Below, one piece after another: positions 1 to 8,405 of a stretch of 64,000 nt of DNA. Location: assembly GCA_963205315.1 (NCBI GenBank), contig CAUJIO010000023.1:1-64000 (forward strand). The letters are read 5' to 3'. The DNA comes from Pseudomonadota bacterium. Its GTDB lineage: Bacteria > Pseudomonadota > Alphaproteobacteria > Rhizobiales > Aestuariivirgaceae. Each line of letters opens with the position of its first letter. The first letter of the stretch is position 1. The notes under the pieces were generated by a model that did no database searches, was not told the DNA's origin, and worked only from the letters and a program-made list of their open reading frames with translations. The position numbers were made by a program, and so were the translations under genes.

Positions 1-660
1 GGTTCCCGCCACCGCAAGGACTTCGCCGGTCGTGATGAGTTCGGCATCGATGGGCGTGTAGAAATCTGAATGAATCTTCAGCACCTGGTCTCGCACATCT
101 CCCGAGCCCTGTCCGGCAAGATTCCAGTAAGTGTGGTGCACGGCGTTGAGAATTGTTGGCTTGTCGGTCACGCCGCGCATGCGGATATCAAGCACGTTGT
201 CGTCGGTCAGCCGATAGGTGGCGCTGAGTTGGACCGTTCCTGGAAAACCCTGTTCGCCATCGGGCGATACCATGGTGAACACAACGGCATTCTGCGCCTC
301 GTCGGCGACGGCTGACCAGTTCTTCCGATCAAATCCGTGGCGGCCACCGTGCAGGTGGTTCGGACCTTCGTTCCGATCGACCTGACAGGCCGTTCCATCG
401 AGGATGAAGCGGCCATCCTTGATGCGATTGCCGTAGCGCCCGCACGTCGCGCCAAAATAGGTATTTGTGGCGATGTAGGATTCCAGATCGTCGAAGCCAA
501 GCACGATGTCGGCGGTCGTCCCATCGCGCCCTGGCATATGGAATTCGGTGAGCCGCGCCCCGTAGGTGATGACCTTGGCCACGTAGCCATTGAGGTTGCG
601 CAGCACGAAGCCCCGCACGGCCTCGCCATCAAGGGTGCCGAATTCAAACGTCTCGATCAT
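1..660 (-). CDS. galM: Aldose 1-epimerase (galactose mutarotase), 3' end cut by window
   Basis: This gene interconverts the alpha and beta anomers of an aldose in the cytoplasm. The frame is open from an ATG at 660 down to base 1, giving 220 residues, with the C-terminus outside the window. GalM family motifs are clear: NHLHGG at residues 101-106 carries the first active-site histidine, and HHTYWNL at 175-181 carries the second. The catalytic glutamate expected near residue 300 lies off the window. It is the last visible gene of a leftward group with the GMC dehydrogenase and the enolase-superfamily enzyme, opposite a ribose-type importer, so it probably prepares the imported sugar for oxidation. 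Identity is confident; the sugar is unknown. Confidence 0.93.
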   Translation of the reverse strand, partial: MIETFEFGTLDGEAVRGFVLRNLNGYVAKVITYGARLTEFHMPGRDGTTADIVLGFDDLESYIATNTYFGATCGRYGNRIKDGRFILDGTACQVDRNEGPNHLHGGRHGFDRKNWSAVADEAQNAVVFTMVSPDGEQGFPGTVQLSATYRLTDDNVLDIRMRGVTDKPTILNAVHHTYWNLAGQGSGDVRDQVLKIHSDFYTPIDAELITTGEVLAVAGT

Positions 661-695
661 GTCGTCCTTCCTCCGTCTTTCGATTCACTGTCGTA

Positions 696-2327
696 TCACG
701 CCGGCTGCAGGATCAGTTCGGCGCAGCGGCTGCCCATCATCATGGCGGGCGCATTGGTGTTTCCCGCATTGATATCGGGCATTGCGGACAGGTCGCAGAT
801 CCGCAGCCTCTCGACACCGCGCACCCGCATGCGCGTATCGAGAACCGCCATGGCGTCTCCCGTAGCACCCATCCTGCATGTGCCGCTCGGATGATAGTTG
901 GTCTTGACGAAGCGCTTGCAGTGGAGCGCCATGGCTTCATCGCTGGTCTCGCCTGGGGCAGGAATGGCAATGCGCTTGACCTTTTCAGAGAGCGGCGGCT
1001 CGTGAAAAGCACGCAGAAAATATTTCTGGGCTTCGATCATCATCCGCATGTCGTCGGGATGCTTGAGCAGATTTGGCGAAACCAGTGGCATGTCCTCGGG
1101 ATTGGCGGAGCGAAGCCGCACGGTCCCGCGCGACTTGGGCTTGACGATAACGGTGGTGACGGTGAAGCCATAGGTATCTTCGACGCTGTCCAGCGTGTCG
1201 CGATCGAGATAGACGATGGGAACGCAAAACGCCTGGATCGACGGAGTGCCCGCAGGATCCATCGGGTTGACGAAGGCACCCGCCTCGACGCCCGACGAGG
1301 TGATGGGTCCTGATCCGAAGACCTTGAACTGCAACCCGTTGGCCAGCATGCGCCAACCGACGCCTTGCTTGTAATATCCATAGGGGCCGTTGGCGATCGC
1401 GGTGATTGGAACCTCCGGATGGTCGATCAGATTTTCACCGACACCCGGCAGGTCTGCGATGCAGCGGATGCCATGTGACCTCAAGTGGTCGGCGGACCCT
1501 ATGCCTGACAGCATGAGGAGCTGCGGCGTGACCAGCGATCCCGCGGCAACGATGACCTCGCGGTCGGCGTGCACCGTGTGGTCCTGGCCAGACGCGTCAC
1601 GATAGGTCACGCCAGTCGCCACACCGTTTTCGATTTCGATGCGGCGGACGCGGGCATGCAATTCCACCTTCAGGTTCGGATTGCCCTCCAGTGGCGCGAT
1701 GAAAGCGTAGGCAGCACTGCTGCGCTTGCCGTGCCGGTTCATGAATTGATAGAACCCGACACCGCGCTGACTGACGCCATTGAAATCATGATTGAACGGC
1801 AGGCCCAGAGCCTGAACGCTCTGCACGAACCAGCGCGAGACTTCGTTGATATGCCCGGGGTCCGAGACCAGCAGCGGACCATTGCCGCCGTGCAAGTCGT
1901 CTTGAAGCCGGTTATTGCCCTCCATACCGCGAAAATGCGGCAGGACATCCTTCCAGCTCCAGCCGGGATAATCATTGTCGCCCCGCAGCAGGTCATGCCA
2001 CGCATCATAGTCGGACGGACGGCCGCGCATATAGACCTGGGCGTTCACCGACGATCCACCGCCCAGGACATTGCCTTGTGGAATGTCGTGCACGCGGCCG
2101 CCGAGATGGTCCTGCGGTACCGTCTGGTGATAACGCATGAACTTCGAGCCATTGATCATCTTGAAGATGCCAGGCGGCATGTCGAGCAGCGCGTGGCGGT
2201 GTGAATGGCCGCCCTCGAGAAGCAGGACGCGCGCGCCACCCTCGCTGACCAGCCGCGCAGCGGCGACACAGCCCGACGAACCACCGCCGACCACAATGTA
2301 ATCGTAACCCCGTTGTACGTGGGACAT
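696..2327 (-). CDS. GMC-family FAD-dependent oxidoreductase (choline/alcohol/sugar dehydrogenase type)
   Basis: This is a 543-residue flavoprotein of the glucose-methanol-choline family, which oxidises alcohol or sugar hydroxyls using FAD. The Rossmann dinucleotide motif VVGGGSSG lies at residues 12-19. The C-terminal active-site block contains HPSGTCRMG with the catalytic His near 479 and GNTNAPAM with Asn near 523. The frame is open further upstream, but the ATG at 2327 is chosen because it sits just past the stop of the upstream dehydratase gene (2335), leaving a 7-base gap typical of an operon. No signal peptide is visible, so it is probably cytoplasmic. The substrate is probably the sugar handled by the neighbouring importer; family members also act on choline or polyols. 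Confidence 0.9.
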   Translation of the reverse strand: MSHVQRGYDYIVVGGGSSGCVAAARLVSEGGARVLLLEGGHSHRHALLDMPPGIFKMINGSKFMRYHQTVPQDHLGGRVHDIPQGNVLGGGSSVNAQVYMRGRPSDYDAWHDLLRGDNDYPGWSWKDVLPHFRGMEGNNRLQDDLHGGNGPLLVSDPGHINEVSRWFVQSVQALGLPFNHDFNGVSQRGVGFYQFMNRHGKRSSAAYAFIAPLEGNPNLKVELHARVRRIEIENGVATGVTYRDASGQDHTVHADREVIVAAGSLVTPQLLMLSGIGSADHLRSHGIRCIADLPGVGENLIDHPEVPITAIANGPYGYYKQGVGWRMLANGLQFKVFGSGPITSSGVEAGAFVNPMDPAGTPSIQAFCVPIVYLDRDTLDSVEDTYGFTVTTVIVKPKSRGTVRLRSANPEDMPLVSPNLLKHPDDMRMMIEAQKYFLRAFHEPPLSEKVKRIAIPAPGETSDEAMALHCKRFVKTNYHPSGTCRMGATGDAMAVLDTRMRVRGVERLRICDLSAMPDINAGNTNAPAMMMGSRCAELILQPA

Positions 2328-2334
2328 CTCGTCG

Positions 2335-3423
2335 TCAGGCCCTGATCGCGGCCAGCCCCTTCCAATCGAATGCGATGCCGTGACCGGGCCGCGACGGCGC
2401 GATGGCAAAGCCTTCCTCGATGCGCAACGGCTCGGAAATGTAGCGGTCGAGTCCGAAACCGTGGGCCTCCAGATACGATCGGTTGGGCACGGCGGCCAAG
2501 AGATGCACGGTCACGTCATGAGCGCCATGCGACGTCACCGGCAGATTGAAGGCTTCCGCCAGATGCGCAATTTTCATGAAGGCTGTGATGCCGCCGCAAT
2601 TGGTCACGTCGGGCTCAGGGTAGGTTACGCCACCGCTGGCGATGAGATGGCGGAAGTCCCACACCGTGCGCAGGTTTTCTCCTGCGGCGATGGGCAAGCC
2701 ACCTTCGCGCACCACGCGCGCATGGCCCGCCATGTCATCGGGCGAGATCGGCTCCTCGAGCCAGGTGAGGTCGAAAGGTGCAAAGGCACGCGCCGCGCGG
2801 ATTGCCTCGTCGGCCGTCCATTTCATGTTGGCATCGGCCATCAGCGGGATGTCGCCGCCCAGATGCTTGCGCATGGCGGCGACGCGCTCCACGTCCTCCG
2901 ACAGACGCTTCCTCCCTACCTTCATCTTGATGGCCCGAAACCCGCGCGCCAGATTGCCATCGGTCTGCTGCAACAGCTTGGGGAGCGGGAGGTCCAGGTC
3001 GATGCCGCCCGCATAACACGGCACACGGTCCGAAAATCCGCCAAGCAGTTTCCACAGCGGTTGTCCGAGTTTGTTCGCCTTCAGGTCCCAGAGCGCCATA
3101 TCGATGGCGGACAGTGCCAGGACGGTCGGTCCACCACGCCCGCCATAGTGCATGTCCCACCACAGCATATGCCACAGGGCCTCTATGAGATCGGCATCAC
3201 ACCCGGTGATGATCTGCGTCATCTCGCGTTCGATGATGTTTGCGATGGCTCCGCCGTTCCGGCCGACGGTGAATGTATATCCAACCCCTTCGGCTCCATC
3301 CGTATCGCGGATTCGCGCCGTCACCAATTCGAAATCCCGCATGATGCCGTGGGTCGAGTCGGTCAGGATTTCAGGCAGTGGAATGCGGAAGAACCCGGTT
3401 GTTACATCTTGTATCTTGGACAT
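2335..3423 (-). CDS. Mandelate racemase/muconate lactonizing enzyme family protein (sugar-acid dehydratase type)
   Basis: This is a 362-residue enolase-superfamily enzyme. The barrel motifs are complete: KMK (Lys166, Lys168), metal ligands Asp197 in ADAN, Glu in LEEP near 224 and Glu249 in AGEN, then SHG with His299 and Glu319. The Lys plus His base arrangement is that of the mandelate racemase subgroup, many of which dehydrate sugar acids such as fuconate, galactonate or rhamnonate. With the GMC dehydrogenase and GalM downstream, the likely route is oxidation of an aldose to a lactone or acid followed by dehydration. The start is the ATG at 3423, first gene of the leftward unit. Exact substrate cannot be told by eye. 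Confidence 0.88.
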   Translation of the reverse strand: MSKIQDVTTGFFRIPLPEILTDSTHGIMRDFELVTARIRDTDGAEGVGYTFTVGRNGGAIANIIEREMTQIITGCDADLIEALWHMLWWDMHYGGRGGPTVLALSAIDMALWDLKANKLGQPLWKLLGGFSDRVPCYAGGIDLDLPLPKLLQQTDGNLARGFRAIKMKVGRKRLSEDVERVAAMRKHLGGDIPLMADANMKWTADEAIRAARAFAPFDLTWLEEPISPDDMAGHARVVREGGLPIAAGENLRTVWDFRHLIASGGVTYPEPDVTNCGGITAFMKIAHLAEAFNLPVTSHGAHDVTVHLLAAVPNRSYLEAHGFGLDRYISEPLRIEEGFAIAPSRPGHGIAFDWKGLAAIRA

Positions 3424-3817
3424 CGTTGTTCCGTATCTATTCAGCCACCAGGTGGGCTCATCGGCTTGTTATCGGTGCTCAGTCTTCGCATGGAAAATCG
3501 AAGCGAGATAGGCCGAACACGCAAACCTGTCGACGGCACCGCGCATTGGTAGCAGTGTATTGAACTCGCGGTCCGGCAACATAGACTTCAGCACATTGCG
3601 TTGCTGCAACGCACAACACAACTGCGCTTGACGGACTGTTGCATTTGCATTTGTATGACATAACGAGATCGCGGTTTCGCGACGGATCTCCACAGTCGGC
3701 ATGGACCCGTCAACACCCAAGTTGGCGTCGATGCCTGAAACATGGACTATGAACTACAGGCGGCAGGAGGCCCCGCTCGGCGTGATAGGCACGCATGGCC
3801 CCGATGGGAGAAACACG
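3424..3817. promoter_or_regulatory. Divergent intergenic region with palindromic operator candidate
   Basis: This 394-base gap separates the leftward dehydratase operon from the rightward sugar importer operon, and no convincing gene lies in it. It holds a perfect inverted repeat TGCGTTG-CTG-CAACGCA at 3597-3613. About 15 bases further is TTGACG (3628-3633) followed after 17 bases by TTGTAT (3651-3656), a weak promoter candidate for the rightward operon. The spacer contains the short direct repeat TTGCATTTGCATTTG. A regulator binding the palindrome could control both directions; no regulator gene for it is in the window. Confidence 0.45.
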
Positions 3818-4801
3818 ATGACGATCAATCGCCGTACACTGATACAAGCGACGCTCGGTGGATTCGCAATTGCCGGATTCAGCATTCGGCCGGCCTACGC
3901 GGAACTTCCCAAGTTGGCCAAGAAGGACAAGTACAAGGTTGGCTTCGCGCAGACGGAGAGCAACAATCCCTGGCGCCTCGCCCAGACGAAGAGCATGAAG
4001 GACGAAGCCGAGAAGCGTGGCTGGCAGCTGGTCTATACCGACGCAGCCGGATCTGCCGCCAAGCAGGTTGCCGACGTGCGCTCGATGATCGCCCAGAAGG
4101 TCGATGTCATCCTGCTGGCGCCGCGCGAAGAGAAGCCGCTCATTCCCGCCGTCATGGAAGCCAAGAAAGCGGGAATTCCGATGTTGCTCATCGACCGCAA
4201 CGTCGATCAGTCGCTGGCCAAGGGCGGCGAAGACTATGTAGCCTTCATCGGCTCGGACTTCGTCAAGGAAGGCATGCAGGCCGCTGAAGCGCTGACCGCC
4301 GCCGTCGGTGGCAATGCCAAGATCATCGAACTGCAGGGAACGGTCGGCAGTTCGCCCGCCAATGACCGCATGTCGGGGTTCGCCGCCTACATCAAGGACC
4401 ATCCGGGCATGCAGATCATTGCCTCGCAATCGGGTGACTTTGCGCGCGACAAGGGCCGCCAGGTTTTCGAAACGCTCTATCAGGCGCATCCGGAAGCAAC
4501 GGCCCTCTATTCGCACAATGACGAAATGACCATGGGCGCAATTGCGGCAATGGAAGCGGCCGGCAAGGTTCCGGGCAAGGACTTGATCATCGCTTCGATC
4601 GACGGCACAAAGGATGCGACCCAAGCCCTGCTCGATGGCAAGGTCGTGGTCGTTGTCGAGTGCAATCCGAAGTTCGGCCCGGCAGCCTTCGCCGCGATCG
4701 AGAAATACGGCAATGGCGAGACGCTGGAACCGCGCCTTGTCAACGTTGACCGTGTCTTCACCAAGGACAACGCTGCCGCCTACATGCCGGAAGCTTACTG
4801 A
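3818..4801 (+). CDS. Sugar ABC transporter substrate-binding protein (ribose/galactofuranose type)
   Basis: This is a periplasmic binding protein of 327 residues, pfam Peripla_BP_4-like, feeding the ATPase and permeases that follow. The ATG at 3818 is chosen over upstream in-frame starts because GGGAG precedes it by 8 bases and it gives a proper signal peptide of about 28 residues starting MTINRRTL and ending AYA, with a twin-arginine look. The mature protein shows the family's two-lobe features: VGFAQTESNNPWR near the start, VDVILLAPREEKPL, LIDRN, LQGTVGSSPANDR, YSHNDEMTMGA and SIDGTKDA. The pattern resembles YtfQ-like galactofuranose binders more than classical RbsB, but the ligand is not certain. 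A strong hairpin follows the gene. Confidence 0.9.
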   Translation: MTINRRTLIQATLGGFAIAGFSIRPAYAELPKLAKKDKYKVGFAQTESNNPWRLAQTKSMKDEAEKRGWQLVYTDAAGSAAKQVADVRSMIAQKVDVILLAPREEKPLIPAVMEAKKAGIPMLLIDRNVDQSLAKGGEDYVAFIGSDFVKEGMQAAEALTAAVGGNAKIIELQGTVGSSPANDRMSGFAAYIKDHPGMQIIASQSGDFARDKGRQVFETLYQAHPEATALYSHNDEMTMGAIAAMEAAGKVPGKDLIIASIDGTKDATQALLDGKVVVVVECNPKFGPAAFAAIEKYGNGETLEPRLVNVDRVFTKDNAAAYMPEAY

Positions 4802-4824
4802 GCCCTCCAAGCGTGACAGCAACA

Positions 4825-4856
4825 GGTGGGAGCCCCTTGGCTCCCACCGCATTTTT
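4825..4856 (+). terminator. Intra-operon rho-independent-type hairpin
   Basis: A perfect 10-bp stem GGTGGGAGCC (4825-4834) and GGCTCCCACC (4839-4848) with a 4-base loop is followed by GCATTTTTG. It lies between the binding-protein gene and the ATPase gene of the same operon. Such hairpins commonly protect or partly terminate the message so that the binding protein is made in excess over the membrane components. Confidence 0.8.
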
Positions 4857-4875
4857 GTGTTGAATGGCAGCCACG

Positions 4876-6429
4876 ATGACCGCTCCCCTTCTGTCAATGC
4901 AGGCAATATCCAAGAGCTTTGGCGGCGTGCCGGCTCTCATCGAAGCGTCGCTCGAGGTGATGCCCGCCGAAGTCATGGCGCTAGTCGGTCAGAATGGCGC
5001 CGGCACGTCGACGATGATCAAGATCATCAACGGCGCTTATGTGCGGGATTCAGGGTCGATCGCCTTCAACGGCCAGCCGTGGACGGCGGGATCACCGCAG
5101 CAGGCGCAACGCGCCGGCATCAGCACGATTTTCCAGGAGATCAACCTGATCGGCTACCGTTCGGTCGCCGAGAACATTTTTCTCGGCCGCGAACCGCGCC
5201 GCGCCTTCGGCCTGCTCGACTGGGCCAAGATGAATGCCGATTCGGCCGCCCTCCTCGCACGTTTCGACGTGCGGGTCGATGTGCGCGAACCCCTCGAACG
5301 TTTTTCGACCGCCATCCAGCAGATGGTCGCAATTGCCCGCGCCGTGTCTTTCGATGCGCGGCTGGTGATCATGGATGAGCCGACGTCGTCGCTCGACGAA
5401 GCCGAGGTGGCGGTGCTGCTGCGCACGATCAGGCAGTTGAAGGCCGACGGCGTGGCCGTGATCTTCGTCAGCCACAAGCTCGATGAACTCTATGCGGTTT
5501 GCGATCGCGTCACCATCATGCGTGACGGCCGCACCGTTGCCGTCTCGCCCATGGCCGAAATGTCGAAGCTGCAACTGGTTGCCGCGATGCTCGGCCGCGA
5601 CCTCGCCGAGGTCAAGAAGAAGGGCGCGACCGCCTTCGAGGAAGGCACCGGAAACATCGGCGGCGAACTGCTCAGTGCAAGGAATATCTCGATCGGGCAC
5701 AAGGTGCATGATGTCAGCCTCGATATCCGCCGCGGCGAAATCGTCGGACTGGCCGGACTGCTGGGATCGGGCCGCACGGAGACGGCCCGTGCCATCTTTG
5801 CCGCCGACCAGAAGAGTGGCGGCACGATAACGTTCGACGGCAAGCCGGTGGATTTCCGGGAGCCAGCCGAGGCCATTGCCGCCGGCATGGGATATTGCTC
5901 GGAGGATCGCAAAAGCCAGGGCATTGTGCCGGGCATGAGCGTTGCGGAGAACATGACGCTCGCCCTGATGCCGGCACTGACGCGGTCTGGCACGCTGGAC
6001 GAGGCCAAGCAGCGCGAGATTGTCGAGCGCTTTATCAAGAAGATCGGCATCAAGTGTTCGGGCCCCAACCAGAAAATTCGTGAGTTGTCGGGCGGCAATC
6101 AGCAGAAGGTTCTGCTGGCGCGGTGGCTGTGCATGAATCCGAAGTTGCTGATCCTCGATGAGCCGACGCGCGGCATCGATGTTGGCGCCAAGGCTGAAAT
6201 CCAGGGACTGATCCGGCAGCTGGCGAGTGACGGTCTGGGTGTGCTGATGATTTCCTCTGAGTTGGAAGAGATCGTCGAGGGCGCCGACCGTGTCTTTGTG
6301 CTTCGCGAGGGGCGCACAGTCGCCGAACTCGACCGTGAACACATCACCGAGAGCGGCGTGATGCACGCTATGGCACACGGTCACGATACGGATAGCCAAG
6401 GCCACGAAGGAGCCTCCCCCCGTGTTTGA
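4876..6429 (+). CDS. Sugar ABC transporter, double ATP-binding protein (RbsA/XylG/YtfR type)
   Basis: This 517-residue protein has two fused nucleotide-binding domains, as in ribose and xylose importers. The start is the ATG of MTAPLLSMQAI (4876), since the upstream in-frame ATG at 4864 only adds four residues. In domain 1 the Walker A reads GQNGAGTST, with Thr44 (codon 5005-5007, ACG) replacing the nearly invariant lysine; its signature region FSTAIQQ and Walker B LVIMDEPTSSLDE are otherwise normal. Domain 2 has the family's usual degenerate loop GLLGSGRTE, a clean LSGGNQQK signature and LLILDEPTRGIDVGA. So neither domain shows a standard P-loop lysine. Its last 8 bases overlap the following permease gene. 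Confidence 0.92.
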   Translation: MTAPLLSMQAISKSFGGVPALIEASLEVMPAEVMALVGQNGAGTSTMIKIINGAYVRDSGSIAFNGQPWTAGSPQQAQRAGISTIFQEINLIGYRSVAENIFLGREPRRAFGLLDWAKMNADSAALLARFDVRVDVREPLERFSTAIQQMVAIARAVSFDARLVIMDEPTSSLDEAEVAVLLRTIRQLKADGVAVIFVSHKLDELYAVCDRVTIMRDGRTVAVSPMAEMSKLQLVAAMLGRDLAEVKKKGATAFEEGTGNIGGELLSARNISIGHKVHDVSLDIRRGEIVGLAGLLGSGRTETARAIFAADQKSGGTITFDGKPVDFREPAEAIAAGMGYCSEDRKSQGIVPGMSVAENMTLALMPALTRSGTLDEAKQREIVERFIKKIGIKCSGPNQKIRELSGGNQQKVLLARWLCMNPKLLILDEPTRGIDVGAKAEIQGLIRQLASDGLGVLMISSELEEIVEGADRVFVLREGRTVAELDREHITESGVMHAMAHGHDTDSQGHEGASPRV

Positions 6430-7378
6430 TCGCGCCGCATTCTTCCAGCGTTACGGCGTTGGCCTTGCCCTCGTCCTGCTCGTCATCTTCAATCTTGCGG
6501 TGACACCCAATTTTGCCACGTCCCAGACACTGGCAGTAAATCTGACGCAGGTATGCACCATCGTCATTGTCGGCGTGGGAATGACTCTGGTGATCGCGAC
6601 AGGCGGTATCGATCTGTCAGTCGGTTCACTCATGGCGATTGCGGGAGCCTTGTCACCGATGTTCTTCACCGGGCAGCTTTTCCCGGTCCCGAATCTTTAT
6701 GTTGGAATTGCACTCGGCATCGCATTCCCGATACTGATCGCCGGCATGTTCGGGCTGTTCAATGGCTGGCTCGTCACCAGATTCTCAATTCAACCGATCA
6801 TTGCGACGCTGGTGCTTTTCATCGCCGGGCGGGGCATTGCGCAAGTGTCCACCAATGGCGATCTGCAGGTCTTCAAGGTGCCGGAATTCCAGTCCATCGC
6901 GATCGGCCGCGTGCTCGGCGTTCCCTTTCAGGTCTGGATCATGCTGGTGATCGTCATCGTTTCGGCCTTCGTGCTGCACAAGACGGTGTTCGGCCGGCAG
7001 GTCCTGGCGGTCGGCGGCAATGAAGCGGCAGCACGGCTGTCTGGTGTTCCTGTGGGCCGGGTGAAGTTTCTCGTCTACTTCGTCTCGGGGCTCTGCAGCG
7101 GTGTGGCGGGCCTCATCGTCATTGCCATGAATTCGGCGGCCGACGCCAATCTCATCGGACTTGGAATGGAACTCGACGCTATTGCCGCGGTCGTTGTCGG
7201 CGGAACTTTGCTGTCGGGCGGGCGCGCCACAATCGTCGGCACGCTGCTCGGTGCACTTGTCATTCAACTCGTTCGCTACACCCTGCTGGCCAACGGCGTT
7301 CCAGATCCCGCGGCACTTGTTGTCAAGGCGGGACTGATCGTGCTCGCGGTGTGGCTGCAGCGGCAGGAGCAAGCATGA
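6422..7378 (+). CDS. Sugar ABC transporter permease 1 (RbsC type)
   Basis: This 318-residue inner-membrane permease has about eight to ten hydrophobic segments. It carries the typical BPD_transp_2 blocks ATGGIDLSVGS near residue 60 and AIAAVVVGGTLLSGGRAT near the C-terminus. It starts with GTG at 6422, overlapping the end of the ATPase gene by 8 bases, and its stop overlaps the next permease start in an ATGA arrangement, so translation of the three genes is probably coupled. It forms the channel together with the second permease; paired permeases of this kind occur in the YtfT/YjfF galactofuranose system. Confidence 0.92.
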   Translation: MFDRAAFFQRYGVGLALVLLVIFNLAVTPNFATSQTLAVNLTQVCTIVIVGVGMTLVIATGGIDLSVGSLMAIAGALSPMFFTGQLFPVPNLYVGIALGIAFPILIAGMFGLFNGWLVTRFSIQPIIATLVLFIAGRGIAQVSTNGDLQVFKVPEFQSIAIGRVLGVPFQVWIMLVIVIVSAFVLHKTVFGRQVLAVGGNEAAARLSGVPVGRVKFLVYFVSGLCSGVAGLIVIAMNSAADANLIGLGMELDAIAAVVVGGTLLSGGRATIVGTLLGALVIQLVRYTLLANGVPDPAALVVKAGLIVLAVWLQRQEQA

Positions 7379-8403
7379 TGCGCGGGTTTCGCATTTCGCC
7401 GAGCATGGCCGTTGTCGCGGTGCTGGTCATTCTGACGCTGCTTGGCGCGTGGCGCTACGACGGCTTCATCGGCACCTACAATGTTCAGACAGTGCTGCGC
7501 TACAATTCGATGTTCGCGCTTGTAGCGCTTGGCATGTGCTTCGTTATCATGACGGGTGGAATCGATCTCTCCGTCGGGTCGGTCGCTGCATTCTCCAGCG
7601 TGGTTGCCGCCCATCTCAGCCCATACGGACTCCTCCCCGGGCTTGTTGGCGGCCTCGCTGCCGGCCTGTTGGCTGGATTGATCAACGCCCTCATCATCAC
7701 CAAACTCAGGATTTTGCCGTTTATTGCCACGCTGGCTACAATGCTTGCGGCATCGGGAACGGCATTGTTGCTGGCCAACAATCAATCAGTGTCAGTGTCC
7801 TACGATACCTATTTCACCAATCTGGGACAGGGCGACCTCCTGAGCTTCATGCGCCCCGAATGGGTTGATGCGGAAGGTGCTGGCATTCTTGCTGGCATAC
7901 TCGGCTTCATACTGAGCTTTCCGACGCCGGCATTCATAGCACTCGCAGCCTATATCGGCGGCGCAATCATCATCAAGCACACCGCCTTTGGACGGCATGT
8001 GCTGGCAGTTGGCGGCGGCACCGAAGCGTCCCGGCTGATGGGGTTGCCTGTCGATCGCACGATTTTCCTGGTCTATGTTATTTCAGGCGGCATGGCTGGC
8101 ATGGCGGGGGTTATCCTCGCGTCGCAATTTGGTGCCGGTCAGCCCATCGAGGGCATCGGCTGGGAGCTCTTCGCCATCGCCTCGGTGGTCGTCGGCGGAA
8201 CGCTGCTGACGGGCGGCAAAGGTTCGATTGGCGGAACGCTCGCTGGCGCATTGCTGCTTGGCATTATCTTCACGATCCTTAATTTCGAAAACGGCATGGG
8301 CTGGATATCGCTGTCCGCATACTGGCAGTCCGTGGTCCGCGGCGTGTTCCTGTTCGTGGTGGTGGTGCTGCAGGCCAAGCTTTCGAAACAGGCGAAAGCC
8401 TGA
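7375..8403 (+). CDS. Sugar ABC transporter permease 2 (RbsC/YjfF type)
   Basis: This is the second membrane subunit of the sugar importer, 342 residues, beginning MMRGFRIS. The ATG at 7375 is preferred over the GTG at 7351 because it makes the usual ATGA overlap with the preceding stop. It repeats the family blocks MTGGIDLSVGS and FAIASVVVGGTLLTGGKGS, with multiple hydrophobic helices. The gene ends two bases before the stop codon of the convergent polyamine-type permease gene, leaving no room for a terminator between them. Two different permeases in one operon suggest a heterodimeric channel. Confidence 0.92.
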   Translation: MMRGFRISPSMAVVAVLVILTLLGAWRYDGFIGTYNVQTVLRYNSMFALVALGMCFVIMTGGIDLSVGSVAAFSSVVAAHLSPYGLLPGLVGGLAAGLLAGLINALIITKLRILPFIATLATMLAASGTALLLANNQSVSVSYDTYFTNLGQGDLLSFMRPEWVDAEGAGILAGILGFILSFPTPAFIALAAYIGGAIIIKHTAFGRHVLAVGGGTEASRLMGLPVDRTIFLVYVISGGMAGMAGVILASQFGAGQPIEGIGWELFAIASVVVGGTLLTGGKGSIGGTLAGALLLGIIFTILNFENGMGWISLSAYWQSVVRGVFLFVVVVLQAKLSKQAKA

Positions 8404-8405
8404 TC

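Noticed and set aside
2380..3552. 390-codon frame opposite the enolase-superfamily gene
   Set aside because: It is rich in His, Arg and Gly as expected for an antisense shadow, and the other strand encodes a complete enzyme.
5092..6405. 437-codon frame opposite the sugar ATPase
   Set aside because: Antisense shadow of the double ATPase whose motifs are intact along the whole length.
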